Below are positions 16,964 through 26,041 of a stretch of DNA of 64,000 nt, one piece after another. Positions within the stretch are counted from its first letter, which is position 1; each line of letters starts with the position of its first letter. A program made the position numbers and the translations under genes. The notes under the pieces were generated by a model. It made no database searches. It was not told the origin of the DNA and saw nothing but the letters and a program-made list of their open reading frames with translations. The DNA is from Microbulbifer agarilyticus (GTDB lineage Bacteria > Pseudomonadota > Gammaproteobacteria > Pseudomonadales > Cellvibrionaceae): the NCBI RefSeq assembly GCF_020171345.1, contig NZ_JAIUZM010000003.1, positions 372,001 to 436,000 of the forward strand, in the 5' to 3' direction.

Positions 16964-19411
16964 TTACAGCTCCATTGCCAGGCGGAAGCCCACTTCTTTG
17001 GAGTGGGCACGCTCATACAGTCCGGTGCGGTAGTCGGAGCTGATATTGCGTAGCGGTTCACGCATGGAGCCGCCGCGGACTACACGCAGGTCGCAGTTTT
17101 TCAGCTGCACTGGCCGTGCATCGCTGCGGTGGTTGGTGAAGTCGCCGAGAAAACAATCCTGCACCCATTCGCCAACATTGCCCGCGGTGTCATACAGCCC
17201 AAACTGGTTGGCTTTGTAGTTACCCACCGGAGCGCTCGTCGCGGAAAATAGGGAGTTGAATTCACTTGCGCAGCCACGGCGGCAGTTGGCTTTGCTACGG
17301 GGGCTGCCATCACCCCACCAGAACGGCGTGTTGGTGTTTGCTCGCGCGGCAAATTCCCATTCCGCCTCACTCGCCAAACGATATTTTTGCCCGCTCTGTT
17401 CGCTCAGCCACTTGGCATAGCGTTGTGCCTCAACCCAGCTCACGTTGATGACGGGGCGCGTGCCACGGCCCCAACCCTGGTCACTCGGTAAGCTGCGGCC
17501 ACTGGCTTTCGCATAGCGATCGTAGTCGTTAAACGTTACTTCGTGTGCGCCAATTGCGTAGGGGCGTCGGATCGTGATTTTGTGTTCGGGGCTGGTGAAA
17601 GGGCGTGCGTTGTTCCCCATGGTGAAAGCGCCGGGGGAGATCACGACCATTTCGGGGCCACGGCCACCGTCTTTTAATGGCGACTGAAAACTCCTACCGG
17701 CAAAGTATTTGCGCTCTAGCTGTACCGCGAGATTAACGTCAGCAGAATCGATTTCCACCCAGCGCCGCACGGTGCTGAAGCCAGGTTTACTCACCTCAAC
17801 GTTATAGCGTCCGGGCTCGAGACTTATTCCCGGAGTGTATCGTGGGACGATGTTCATGATCCGAATGCGCGCATCACCGGGTGTTGGCGACACCTTGAGT
17901 GCGTAGGTCGGTGGCGGGGCGGCTACTTCAGGTTCTTGCGGAGTCGCGGCTGCATCGCTGTTGCTGATGGCGGCCGCAGTATTTGGTTCCTCAGCAGTGG
18001 CAATATGACCTGTCTCAGCGGTATCAGGTTTCGCCGCAGTTGTGTTGGGGGCAGCTTCCGCGATAGCTGCCGGGGCAGGGGTGTCGCGTAGCACCGGACC
18101 CGCTCGGCCCGCGTTCGGTTCTTGTAACGTCGAATTGCCGGGGAGGAGGTCGCTGGAAAGACTCGGTAAATCAGCGGCAACCTGACCGGCTTGCGGTGCA
18201 CCATTATTCTCGGGCAGCAGTATCTGTGAGGTGATATCGACGGCTTCGTTCACCAGCCCCGAATCGGTTTGCCACTGGAATTTGTTGCTAAACAGGCTGA
18301 ACAGTACCCAGATTAGGGTGAAGCTCACCGCTAGCAGGCCGAAGAACATTTTCGATCGGCGTTTGATCGGAGCGGCCTGCTCCACCACTTGCCGAATACG
18401 CATAATGGTCTGCTGTTCGGCGCGCGGATTTTGTTGGTGAACCGGCTTGTCGCGAAAGCGCGCCCAAGCGGCGACAATGCGATCGGTAAGTGTGCCGTAC
18501 AGGGTTAGCACCAGTGCGCGCAACAAACTCGAAACGCGCACCGAGGTATTGTTCATCTTGGTGGTAGGGGCTGGCGATTTGCCATCCAGTGCCGCAAGCA
18601 ACTGATCGATCGCATCGACCACGTCCAGCCCGCGCTGGAAGCGCTGTTCGGGATCTTTGGCAAGGAAGCGGTCAATGAGCCCCTGGTATAAGGTGTGTCG
18701 CGCGGGCAGGCGAGGAATCGGATCGGTGAGGTGCTTAATGGCAATAGCCACAGCTTCCTCGGCCTGGAAGGGCACCGCACTGGTGAGCATTTCATAGAAC
18801 ACCACACCGAGGCTATACAGGTCGGCGCGCCCATCGACGGCCGCGCCGCGCGCCTGTTCTGGGCTCATATAGTGCGGGGTGCCGACAACCATACCGGTGC
18901 TGGTCATGCGCGTGGTGCGTGCAACCGCACGGGCCACACCGAAGTCGGTAAGAATCGCTGAGCCGTCTTCCCGAAACAGGATGTTCTCTGGTTTCAGGTC
19001 GCGGTGCACATAGCCCTTGTTGCTGGCATGGTCCAGAGCCATGGCAATCTGACGGGTAATGTGCAGGGCGTCGAGAGGTTCAATGGCGCCTTTGGTCAGC
19101 GCGTCCGCGACGGAACCACCGGGTAGGTAGTCCATGGCGATGTAATTCAGGCTGCGGTAACGGCCGATGTCGTGGATGGCAACAATATTAGGATGCGACA
19201 GCTGGCCAACGATGTTGGCTTCGCGCTGGAAGCGTTCACTGAAAATCGGGTCTGCGTTAAGGACGGGAGACATCACTTTCAGGGCAACCTGACGCCCCAT
19301 GCTGCGCTGAGTCGCCAGGTAAACGGTAGACATACCGCCCTGATTAATTTTCTTCAGGATCTGGTAGCCAGGGATCTCCAGCGAGGCGGCGCCGCTGCTG
19401 ACAACTTCCAT
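16964..19411 (-). CDS. Transmembrane Ser/Thr kinase with PEGA and FGE-like domains
   Basis: 815-aa membrane kinase. Residues 15-275 form a complete Hanks-type kinase: GGMSTVY glycine loop, catalytic Lys45 in VALKV, HRDLKPEN with Asp138, DFG at 156, and the GTPHYMSPEQ activation segment. A single span lies near 354-373. An Ala/Pro/Glu-rich linker and a PEGA-type beta domain (about 502-565, LEPGRYNVEVSKPGF) follow. Residues about 583-815 are an FGE/SUMF1 fold (MVVISPGAFTMGN, WEFAARANTNTPFWWG, YDTAGNVGEWVQDCF, RVVRGGS, VGFRLA). The two catalytic cysteines of true FGE after RGGS are absent (RGGSMREPLRN), so this part is probably a sensor or binding module. Topology puts the kinase in the cytoplasm and PEGA/FGE in the periplasm. 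The PP2C gene is directly upstream. Confidence 0.92.
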   Translation of the reverse strand: MEVVSSGAASLEIPGYQILKKINQGGMSTVYLATQRSMGRQVALKVMSPVLNADPIFSERFQREANIVGQLSHPNIVAIHDIGRYRSLNYIAMDYLPGGSVADALTKGAIEPLDALHITRQIAMALDHASNKGYVHRDLKPENILFREDGSAILTDFGVARAVARTTRMTSTGMVVGTPHYMSPEQARGAAVDGRADLYSLGVVFYEMLTSAVPFQAEEAVAIAIKHLTDPIPRLPARHTLYQGLIDRFLAKDPEQRFQRGLDVVDAIDQLLAALDGKSPAPTTKMNNTSVRVSSLLRALVLTLYGTLTDRIVAAWARFRDKPVHQQNPRAEQQTIMRIRQVVEQAAPIKRRSKMFFGLLAVSFTLIWVLFSLFSNKFQWQTDSGLVNEAVDITSQILLPENNGAPQAGQVAADLPSLSSDLLPGNSTLQEPNAGRAGPVLRDTPAPAAIAEAAPNTTAAKPDTAETGHIATAEEPNTAAAISNSDAAATPQEPEVAAPPPTYALKVSPTPGDARIRIMNIVPRYTPGISLEPGRYNVEVSKPGFSTVRRWVEIDSADVNLAVQLERKYFAGRSFQSPLKDGGRGPEMVVISPGAFTMGNNARPFTSPEHKITIRRPYAIGAHEVTFNDYDRYAKASGRSLPSDQGWGRGTRPVINVSWVEAQRYAKWLSEQSGQKYRLASEAEWEFAARANTNTPFWWGDGSPRSKANCRRGCASEFNSLFSATSAPVGNYKANQFGLYDTAGNVGEWVQDCFLGDFTNHRSDARPVQLKNCDLRVVRGGSMREPLRNISSDYRTGLYERAHSKEVGFRLAMEL

Positions 19412-19427
19412 TCGAGCCCGTTCCTTG

Positions 19428-20423
19428 TTAACTGTTCAGTAGCTGCCAGGTGACATAAATACCTGCCGATAAAATCAAGGCAAGTGTAGTGATATTCAGT
19501 ATTAGTTTGCCGCGTGCGGAAAAAATTTTGTGGGATCCAAGTAGCGAGCGCGATGTGCGGGAGTTCTGCTTTTGTGACTTAGGGTTCCCATTAGCGTCAA
19601 ATTTTGTGGCCTGGTCGTCTTCCTGATGGTCGGGCGCACTGATGACTTGCACGGTAATGTTATCGCGCCCGCCAGCATCCAGTGCCGCGGCGATCAGTAA
19701 GTCGCTCGCACGCTGGTTGTCCGTATTCTTCGCAAGGACTTCGCAAATCTCGGCAGGGCTCACATCATTGCTGAGCCCGTCGCTGCACAACAAAAGCTTT
19801 TGGCCCGCGTCCCAGGAAAAAGAGGCGCGGTCGATCTCAAGCGTTGGATTGGCTGACCCGCCAATGCAGCGGGTAATCACATGCCGGTTCGGATGGTTGG
19901 CCGCTTCTTCTTGATTAATCGCGCCCGAATCCACGAGCATCTGCACGTAGGAATGATCCACGGTGAGTTGCTTCAGGGTCCCGTGAGGGAAGGGCTGGTC
20001 GGCACCCTCTGGTACTTCGCTGGGTGGGGTCCATAGGTAGGCGCGGCTGTCACCGACCCAGTAAATATGGAAATAGGGCGCGTCTTCGGCCACTACGACC
20101 GCGGTGGTGCCCATCGCGGTATTACTGTTCTCGTCACCGGCCAGCAGGGCGTGCGCACGACGCAGGGCCTGCTCGTAATGTCGATCGGTCGCGGAGGAGC
20201 GCTGAATCTCCTCGACCACGGTCTGGCTGGCGATTTCTCCAGCCTGATGACCACCTAATCCATCGGCGACAACCCACACGCCCCGGGACTCGTCGCCCCA
20301 GAACGCATCCTCGTTCTGATCGCGGCGGTATCCGGTGTGGGTCGCACCAGCACTGCGCACATTGGCGCGGACGGCGGGTTGGCTCACACCGCTCGGGCGT
20401 TCCCGTACTTTGGCTTCACTCAC
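19428..20423 (-). CDS. Membrane-anchored PP2C Ser/Thr phosphatase
   Basis: 331-aa PPM/PP2C-family protein phosphatase. The metal-binding motifs are present: GYRRDQNEDAF, VWVVADGLGGHQAGEIAS, LLLCSDGLSNDV and GGRDNITVQV. A basic linker follows, then a C-terminal hydrophobic anchor (LILNITTLALILSAGIYVTW) that places the catalytic domain on the cytoplasmic side. It lies 16 bases upstream of the kinase start in the same direction, so the two are almost certainly co-transcribed and antagonistic: the phosphatase resets targets of the kinase. The start is GTG at 20421-20423 with no strong ribosome site. Confidence 0.92.
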   Translation of the reverse strand: MSEAKVRERPSGVSQPAVRANVRSAGATHTGYRRDQNEDAFWGDESRGVWVVADGLGGHQAGEIASQTVVEEIQRSSATDRHYEQALRRAHALLAGDENSNTAMGTTAVVVAEDAPYFHIYWVGDSRAYLWTPPSEVPEGADQPFPHGTLKQLTVDHSYVQMLVDSGAINQEEAANHPNRHVITRCIGGSANPTLEIDRASFSWDAGQKLLLCSDGLSNDVSPAEICEVLAKNTDNQRASDLLIAAALDAGGRDNITVQVISAPDHQEDDQATKFDANGNPKSQKQNSRTSRSLLGSHKIFSARGKLILNITTLALILSAGIYVTWQLLNS

Positions 20424-20746
20424 TGGTATGCAACTACCTGTTACCTGTCGTTATTGTCGAAAGCGCCACTAGTGCCTTAAGCCCATATTCCCTGGAGGTT
20501 CCGCGGGCATTTCGCAAGGCAACTGTGGTTTACATAGTAGAGCCTGATGACATTGTAAGCTGCAAACGGATTCACAGGCCAATCAATTTACGCGTGATAA
20601 ACTTCCATCGCGCTTTATCGCTGAGATGACTCGCGAAAACGCATGAATTGGCTTTGGCTGGCGCATATCGCCGGCCCCGATAGCCCCTTATCGAACAAAT
20701 TGATTAAAAATTGTACGCCTTTTGGCGACCTCAAGGAAGCGCGATC
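20424..20746. other. Divergent intergenic region, phosphatase / FHA gene
   Basis: About 320 bases between divergent starts. A weak pair TTATCG-N17-TTGTAC ends near 20720, upstream of the FHA gene. I see no convincing promoter for the phosphatase-kinase pair and no additional gene. Confidence 0.3.
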
Positions 20747-21655
20747 ATGTTGAAACTGTGTGACGTGAAAGATTCCAGCCAAAGTGTATGGCTCGTTGCG
20801 CCCAAAGTGACCGTTGGCCGGGGAAGCCAGTGTGACCTGACCCTGGCGGATCCATCAGTGGCCAAGTTGCATGCAGAGATCCTGGTGGATGGTGACGAAT
20901 TAGAGTTGCACAACCTCTCTGGCGGAGCTCAGCTGCTGGTGAATGGCAAGTTGATCGAAGGCAGTTGTCGCTTGCAGCCGAACGATCGCGTGCAGGTTGG
21001 CGACCGACAGCTGGCGGTCGTTGATCCCAAAATTACCCGCTTGAAAGCGGCAGGCAATGCCGCAAATGTTGCCTGGGCACTGCGTGCGAACCACCCGGCG
21101 ATTGTGGGGCGCGTATTTCCCGTGCGCGAGACCACCATTGTGGGTCGTTCCGACGAGTGCGATTTGACCTTTTCCATGTCGCACCTTTCGCGTCGTCACG
21201 CGCGACTCGAAGTGCGGGAAGGTCTGCTGTTCGCTGTGGACCTCGGCTCCGCAAACGGCACCTATCTGAACAATCAGCGTATTACCGAGTCTCGTGTGCG
21301 CCGTGGTGACGAACTGCGTTTCGACAGCTTGAGCTTTAGTGTGGTGGGTCCGGCAGATGACCTGGATAAAACCACGGTTCGCCAGGCTGTCACTCTGCCT
21401 GAGGCGGCGCGCCAGAGTGCGGCGCTGGATCAGGCGATGCGACGCAGCCAGCTTGGCATGCGCTCCCAGGGGGAGGATGCTCGTGCGCCGGCTAGCGACG
21501 ATGGTTCCTTCGGCGCGCAGGATTCCATCTCTGCGGGCTATCGCGGTGAAACCGCAGCCGCCAATGGCAGCGGTGGCTGGCTGTGGCTGGGTGTTATCGT
21601 CACCGCTGCTGCAGCGGCTGGTTTTTTCTGGGCACGTAGTCAGGGGCTGGTTTAA
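20747..21655 (+). CDS. Twin-FHA domain membrane protein
   Basis: 302-aa protein with two forkhead-associated domains, which bind phosphothreonine peptides. The first spans roughly residues 10-95 (VTVGRGSQCDLTLADPSVAKLHAEI), though its serine/histidine set is less complete. The second spans roughly 120-200 and is canonical (TTIVGRSDECDLTFSMSHLSRRHARLEV, then DLGSANGTYLNNQRI). A linker leads to a C-terminal transmembrane segment (WLWLGVIVTAAAAAGFFW). The start ATG at 20747 has AAGGA about 9 bases upstream. Being divergent from the kinase/phosphatase pair, it is the natural candidate for the phosphorylated or phospho-reading partner of this module. Confidence 0.9.
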   Translation: MLKLCDVKDSSQSVWLVAPKVTVGRGSQCDLTLADPSVAKLHAEILVDGDELELHNLSGGAQLLVNGKLIEGSCRLQPNDRVQVGDRQLAVVDPKITRLKAAGNAANVAWALRANHPAIVGRVFPVRETTIVGRSDECDLTFSMSHLSRRHARLEVREGLLFAVDLGSANGTYLNNQRITESRVRRGDELRFDSLSFSVVGPADDLDKTTVRQAVTLPEAARQSAALDQAMRRSQLGMRSQGEDARAPASDDGSFGAQDSISAGYRGETAAANGSGGWLWLGVIVTAAAAAGFFWARSQGLV

Positions 21656-21657
21656 GC

Positions 21658-21912
21658 GTGGCCGAGCGCGACATACTGCTGTACACCACATTGGGCTGCA
21701 GTCTTTGTGAAAAGGCCAAGTCGGAGATTTGGCCGCTGCTGGAGAAATATCAGTTGCGGCTGGTCTCGGTAGATATTGCCGATGACGAAACGCTGACCCG
21801 TTTGTTTGGCTGGAGTATTCCAGTCGTTGGTCTAGGGCAGGTGGATGATGTGATTTGCTGGCCGTTTACCGTCGACGAGCTGGATAAGTGGCTGGTGGCT
21901 CGGTTGGCTTAA
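21658..21912 (+). CDS. Glutaredoxin-like protein (DUF836 family)
   Basis: 84-aa thioredoxin-fold protein of the DUF836/glutaredoxin-2-like group. It opens with LLYTTLGCSLCEKAK, giving a CxxC redox pair, and has the cis-proline region SIPVVGL. It starts at GTG 21658, two bases after the FHA gene stop, so it is translationally coupled to it. It is probably a small thiol-disulfide protein. A role together with the FHA protein is suggested only by the tight coupling. Confidence 0.82.
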   Translation: MAERDILLYTTLGCSLCEKAKSEIWPLLEKYQLRLVSVDIADDETLTRLFGWSIPVVGLGQVDDVICWPFTVDELDKWLVARLA

Positions 21913-22049
21913 GCCAATCCGAGCTGCTTGGTGCTCTGCTTCGTTGTATTCCATTTCTTTTTCTTCTTTTCTCTTTTTCCGATCTTTTCTCCTCTCTGTT
22001 TTTTGCCGCCCGCTTTTTCCGCTCAATCCCTATAACCGTGCATATAAAG

Positions 22050-24047
22050 TTACAGTTTGGCCTCTGCCTCATTTTTGTTGAGCAGTGATTTCTTTTCGCC
22101 GCTGCGGTACGCATAGATCACCGAATAGGAAAGTACGTTTTGTACGTATTTTCGTGTTTCGTTGTACGGGATGGTTTCGATCCATACATCGAAGGGCAGT
22201 TTCTTATCGGTAGCTTTCAGCCAGCGCGAAACCCGGGTGGGGCCTGCGTTATACGCCGCGGCAGCGAGGAATCGGTTGTTGTCAAAACGGTTGAGTAACG
22301 AGTTCAGGTAATAGGCGCCCAGGCTGATGTTGGTATTGGGGTTCAGCAGGTCCCAGCTACGTCGGTAGGGCACACCCGCTTTACGTGCGGTGGCGCGCGC
22401 GGTAGACGGCAGCAACTGCATCAGGCCCATGGCGCCCGCGTGCGACTTGGCGTCATGGCTGAAGTGGCTTTCCTGGCGGGCCACGGCCAGCACGAGATAA
22501 TCGTTGAGGGCGGTTTTCTTACCCATGCGTTTTGCCACATCGCTAACAATGCCGGGAAAGGCGAGGGGAAAACGCAACTCAAGGTCATCCAGATAGTCGG
22601 CGGCGAGAATGGACTGGATGGATTTGTGATACCAGCCCCAGGAGCCCGCGATTTTACTCGCGGTCATCAACTCCTCGTCCGGCATATCCCGGGTTGCATA
22701 GTTCCATTCGCGTCGTGCGTGGTAAAACTCGCCGATTGCCTGCAGCTCGCGCGCGCGCTGCATATCGGCGCGTGCGGCCACCTCGTCCACCAGTTTGGGT
22801 GTGATGGGGGCCGGGCGGTCCACAAAGCTGTAGTCCGCACCAATGGTGTCCGAAGCGAGGAATCCGTAATAGCTGCGTTCCGCGGCGGCTTGCTGGTAAA
22901 GCTTTTTGGCCAGTGCCTGTCGCGCAGGGTCCGGTTTGTCGGTGGCCTGGAGCTGTTCTTCAATTGCCCGGGCCTTCCAGTACAGCCAGCGGTCGAGCTT
23001 CTGGTTGTCTGCGGGGAGTTGATCGATCCAAAACTCGACTTGTGCCCAGTCCATTTCGCGCAAGGATTGGCGAATGAGCCACTCTGACGTGCGTAAATCA
23101 AAGAATTCGGGGTTGTTCTTGATGAGCGTTTCCAGGCCAGCCTGATCGTCCTGCCGGGCAAAACGTAGGGCCAGGTAGCGCAGGTAGTCATCCCGTTCTT
23201 CGTCGTTAAAGAGGTAACTGGCGCTATAGCGCTCCCAGGCTTGATTGGCCTTGCCGGCGTCCTTTGAGGCAAGGCGGCGCAGCCCGATAGTGACGATATC
23301 CCGGTATTCCGGCTCTTCACGGATAAATTTTTTGTAATCGAGGATTTGCTCCGGCTTGCGATACACACTGCGCATCAGCTCGGCACGGGCTTTGCGCGAT
23401 TTATCCAGCTTGCGTGCGATAAATGCTGCCAGGTCGAGATTTCCGGCTCTTACCGACAGTGCGTGACGCTGCCAGGCGCGTTCTTGCGTGAGCCCCCCGT
23501 CTTTCATCCAGCGTGCGAAGGCCGGGTCACACTCTTTGGGTTGCGAGGCGCCTACCGTCCATAGCTCTTCAATCAGCTCATAAGCCTGCTGTTTGTCTCC
23601 GTGCCGAGAGAGGGCGTCTACGTAGTAGCAGCGCAACTGGGTGCGGCGAATCCTGTCTGGATCGTAGTACTTGAGGTAGGCCTTAAAACGCTCGCGGGCG
23701 CCAAGTTCGCGTAGTACACGTACTCGTGTCCAGTCACCAAGCGCGGTGTCTTGGTACTCTTCGAGAAAGGCGTCAATATCGTCATACGGAAGTTTTGAGA
23801 GGCGCTTGCTCAGCTCCCAGTACTCGATATAGGGCAGTAGGGGATAGTCCTTCAGCTCCTTCTTGAGCTTCCGCAGTTGGCGCTTGTTGTTGCTGGCAAT
23901 GGCCTGCCGAGCCTGCTGGAGCTTCTCTCTCTGGGCTACCGCCGCTTCCGCATCAGCCGTGTCCGCTGCCCGCGCTGGCGCGACGGTAAGCGCGATGAGA
24001 ACCAGGGCAGAGAGAAGAATGGCGAATCCTTTATGGCCAATCGTCAT
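22050..24047 (-). CDS. slt: Soluble lytic murein transglycosylase
   Basis: 665-aa periplasmic Slt70-type lytic transglycosylase, which cleaves peptidoglycan glycan strands to 1,6-anhydro ends. A signal peptide (MTIGHKGFAILLSALVLIALTVAPARA) starts at the ATG at 24045-24047; an upstream GTG at 24119 would bury it and was rejected. A long alpha-helical superhelix makes up most of the protein. The C-terminal catalytic domain shows VARQESHFSHDAKSHAGAMGLMQLLPSTA with the catalytic glutamate in RQES, then NISLGAYYLN and AAAYNAGPTRVSRWL. The gene is divergent from uup. A pyrimidine-rich tract lies just after its stop. Confidence 0.94.
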   Translation of the reverse strand: MTIGHKGFAILLSALVLIALTVAPARAADTADAEAAVAQREKLQQARQAIASNNKRQLRKLKKELKDYPLLPYIEYWELSKRLSKLPYDDIDAFLEEYQDTALGDWTRVRVLRELGARERFKAYLKYYDPDRIRRTQLRCYYVDALSRHGDKQQAYELIEELWTVGASQPKECDPAFARWMKDGGLTQERAWQRHALSVRAGNLDLAAFIARKLDKSRKARAELMRSVYRKPEQILDYKKFIREEPEYRDIVTIGLRRLASKDAGKANQAWERYSASYLFNDEERDDYLRYLALRFARQDDQAGLETLIKNNPEFFDLRTSEWLIRQSLREMDWAQVEFWIDQLPADNQKLDRWLYWKARAIEEQLQATDKPDPARQALAKKLYQQAAAERSYYGFLASDTIGADYSFVDRPAPITPKLVDEVAARADMQRARELQAIGEFYHARREWNYATRDMPDEELMTASKIAGSWGWYHKSIQSILAADYLDDLELRFPLAFPGIVSDVAKRMGKKTALNDYLVLAVARQESHFSHDAKSHAGAMGLMQLLPSTARATARKAGVPYRRSWDLLNPNTNISLGAYYLNSLLNRFDNNRFLAAAAYNAGPTRVSRWLKATDKKLPFDVWIETIPYNETRKYVQNVLSYSVIYAYRSGEKKSLLNKNEAEAKL

Positions 24048-24143
24048 GCTGAAAAAACCCGATTGAGAAATCGCTTGTTCGAAGGGGCGCAGATTTAAGC
24101 GTAAAATGTCTGCTTTCACTCACACATATTGTAGTTGTTATTT

Positions 24144-26036
24144 ATGTTGCTTCAGTTGGATGGCGTGGGATTGCGCTATGGCGTTCAGATCCTGGCCGAT
24201 GGTGTCACTGCAAAGATTGACCGTGGAGACCGTATTTGCTTGGTGGGCCGCAATGGCGAGGGCAAATCCAGTTTGCTCAGCTTGATTGCTGGCAAGGCCG
24301 ACCCGGACGAAGGCGAGATTGTGCGCCAGGCGGGCGTGGTGCTCGCCACCCTGGAGCAGGCGCTCCCGGAAGATTGCAGTCAGTCCGTATACCGCTACGT
24401 GGCCGAAGGTTTGGGGGACGTTGGCGCCTGGCTTGCGGAGTACCGTGAAAACCAGAACCCGGACCTGCAGGCCAAGATTGAAAACGCCCATGGCTGGGAG
24501 CTGCTGGCAAAGATTGACAGTGTGCTCGACCGCCTGGATCTGGATGAGAGTGCGCAGGTGCAAGATCTTTCCGGTGGCTGGCAGCGTCGCGCTGCGCTGG
24601 CACGGGCCCTGGTGACGGAGCCGGACCTGCTGATTCTGGATGAGCCGACAAACCACCTGGATATCGCCGCAGTGGAGTGGTTGGAGGATTTTCTTGCCAG
24701 TTACCGCGGCGCCTTGTTGTTTGTGAGCCACGACCGCGCTTTGGCACAGCGTCTCGCCACCAGCGTATGGGATCTGGATCGCGGTATTCTGCGCGTCTTC
24801 AACTGCCAGTTTGATCGCTACCAGCAGGAGAAGGAAAAGCAGCTCGAGGAAGAGGCGCGGAGTGACGCGCTCTTCGATAAAAAGCTGGCGCAAGAAGAGA
24901 CCTGGATTCGCCAGGGCATTAAGGCCCGACGTACCCGCAACGAAGGCCGGGTACGGGCCTTGAAAGCACTGCGTAATGAGCGCAAGGCCCGGCGTGATCG
25001 TCAGGGCGTCGCAAAAATGTCACTCGATTCCGGTGAGCGCTCCGGCAAGCTGGTGGCGGAGCTGAAAGGCGTGACCTTCGGGTTTGAGGGGGAGCAGGGC
25101 ACTTCTGCTCCACTGGTTCGCGATCTGAATTTTACACTGATGCGCGGCGACAAGGTTGGCCTGATCGGCCCCAACGGCGTCGGCAAAAGTACGCTGATCA
25201 AATTGTTACTGGGTGAGCTGCAACCACAGTCCGGCTCGATTCGGTTGGGTACCAAGCAGCAGGTTGCCTACTTTGACCAGCGCCGCGATGTGCTGGATCC
25301 CGATCTCTCGGTGGTCGACAACATTGCGGAGGGGCGCGAAAACATTCAGGTGGGCGGCAGCACCAAGCATGTTATGGGCTACCTGAGTGATTTCCTGTTT
25401 ACTGGGGTAAAAGCGCGCACCAAGGTGGGTGCGCTCAGTGGGGGCGAGCGTAACCGCGCGCTGCTGGCCAAGCTGTTCAGTCAGCCGGCGAATATTCTGG
25501 TGCTCGATGAACCCACCAACGACCTCGATGTCGAGACTCTGGAGCTGCTTGAGCAGTTGCTGATGGATTTTTCCGGTACGGTACTCCTTGTGAGCCACGA
25601 CCGTGCCTTCCTCGACAATGTGGTGGAGAGTTGTCTGGCCTTTGAAGGCGATGGCATCGTGCGGGAATACGTGGGCGGCTATGAAGACTTTGTCCGACAG
25701 GGCGGGAAGTTTCTCAGTGCCGAAGAGCAGTTGAAGGCCCGCAAACAGGCAAAGTCTTCTGCGGCAGACGCTACTGAAGAAAGCGATGCGGCGGCACAGA
25801 AGCCCGCCGCAAAGCCGAAAAAACTCAGTTACAAGCTGCAGCGGGAACTGGACGCGCTACCCGGGCAAATTGAGAGTCTGGAAAACGACATTGCCGCGCT
25901 GGAGGCCGAAGTGGCTGGGCCAGAGTTCTATCAGCAGGACAATGCGAAAGTACAGGAACGATTGCAGGTGCTTACCGATTTGCAGCAGTCTCTGGAGCAG
26001 GCGTTTGAGCGCTGGGCAGAGCTGGACAGTATGTAA
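24144..26036 (+). CDS. uup: ABC-F family ATPase Uup
   Basis: Soluble ABC-F protein of 630 aa with two ATP-binding cassettes. Cassette one has Walker A GRNGEGKSS, signature LSGGWQRR and Walker B LLILDEPTNHLD. Cassette two has GPNGVGKST, LSGGERNR and LVLDEPTNDLD, each followed by SHDR. The linker and C-terminal coiled-coil region (LSYKLQRELDALPGQIESLENDIAALEAEV) mark Uup, which is linked to replication-associated DNA metabolism and ribosome function. The start ATG at 24144 lacks an obvious ribosome site; a TTG at 24135 would add three residues. The gene is convergent with the universal stress gene, 5 bases apart. Confidence 0.93.
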   Translation: MLLQLDGVGLRYGVQILADGVTAKIDRGDRICLVGRNGEGKSSLLSLIAGKADPDEGEIVRQAGVVLATLEQALPEDCSQSVYRYVAEGLGDVGAWLAEYRENQNPDLQAKIENAHGWELLAKIDSVLDRLDLDESAQVQDLSGGWQRRAALARALVTEPDLLILDEPTNHLDIAAVEWLEDFLASYRGALLFVSHDRALAQRLATSVWDLDRGILRVFNCQFDRYQQEKEKQLEEEARSDALFDKKLAQEETWIRQGIKARRTRNEGRVRALKALRNERKARRDRQGVAKMSLDSGERSGKLVAELKGVTFGFEGEQGTSAPLVRDLNFTLMRGDKVGLIGPNGVGKSTLIKLLLGELQPQSGSIRLGTKQQVAYFDQRRDVLDPDLSVVDNIAEGRENIQVGGSTKHVMGYLSDFLFTGVKARTKVGALSGGERNRALLAKLFSQPANILVLDEPTNDLDVETLELLEQLLMDFSGTVLLVSHDRAFLDNVVESCLAFEGDGIVREYVGGYEDFVRQGGKFLSAEEQLKARKQAKSSAADATEESDAAAQKPAAKPKKLSYKLQRELDALPGQIESLENDIAALEAEVAGPEFYQQDNAKVQERLQVLTDLQQSLEQAFERWAELDSM

Positions 26037-26041
26037 CCTGC

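Noticed and set aside
17000-17700. Active formylglycine-generating enzyme activity of the kinase C-terminus
   Set aside because: Catalytic cysteines after the RGGS motif are missing, and no sulfatase gene is nearby.
16964-21655. Type VI secretion regulatory locus
   Set aside because: Kinase, phosphatase and FHA genes are present but no tss/hcp/vgrG/clpV genes occur in the window.
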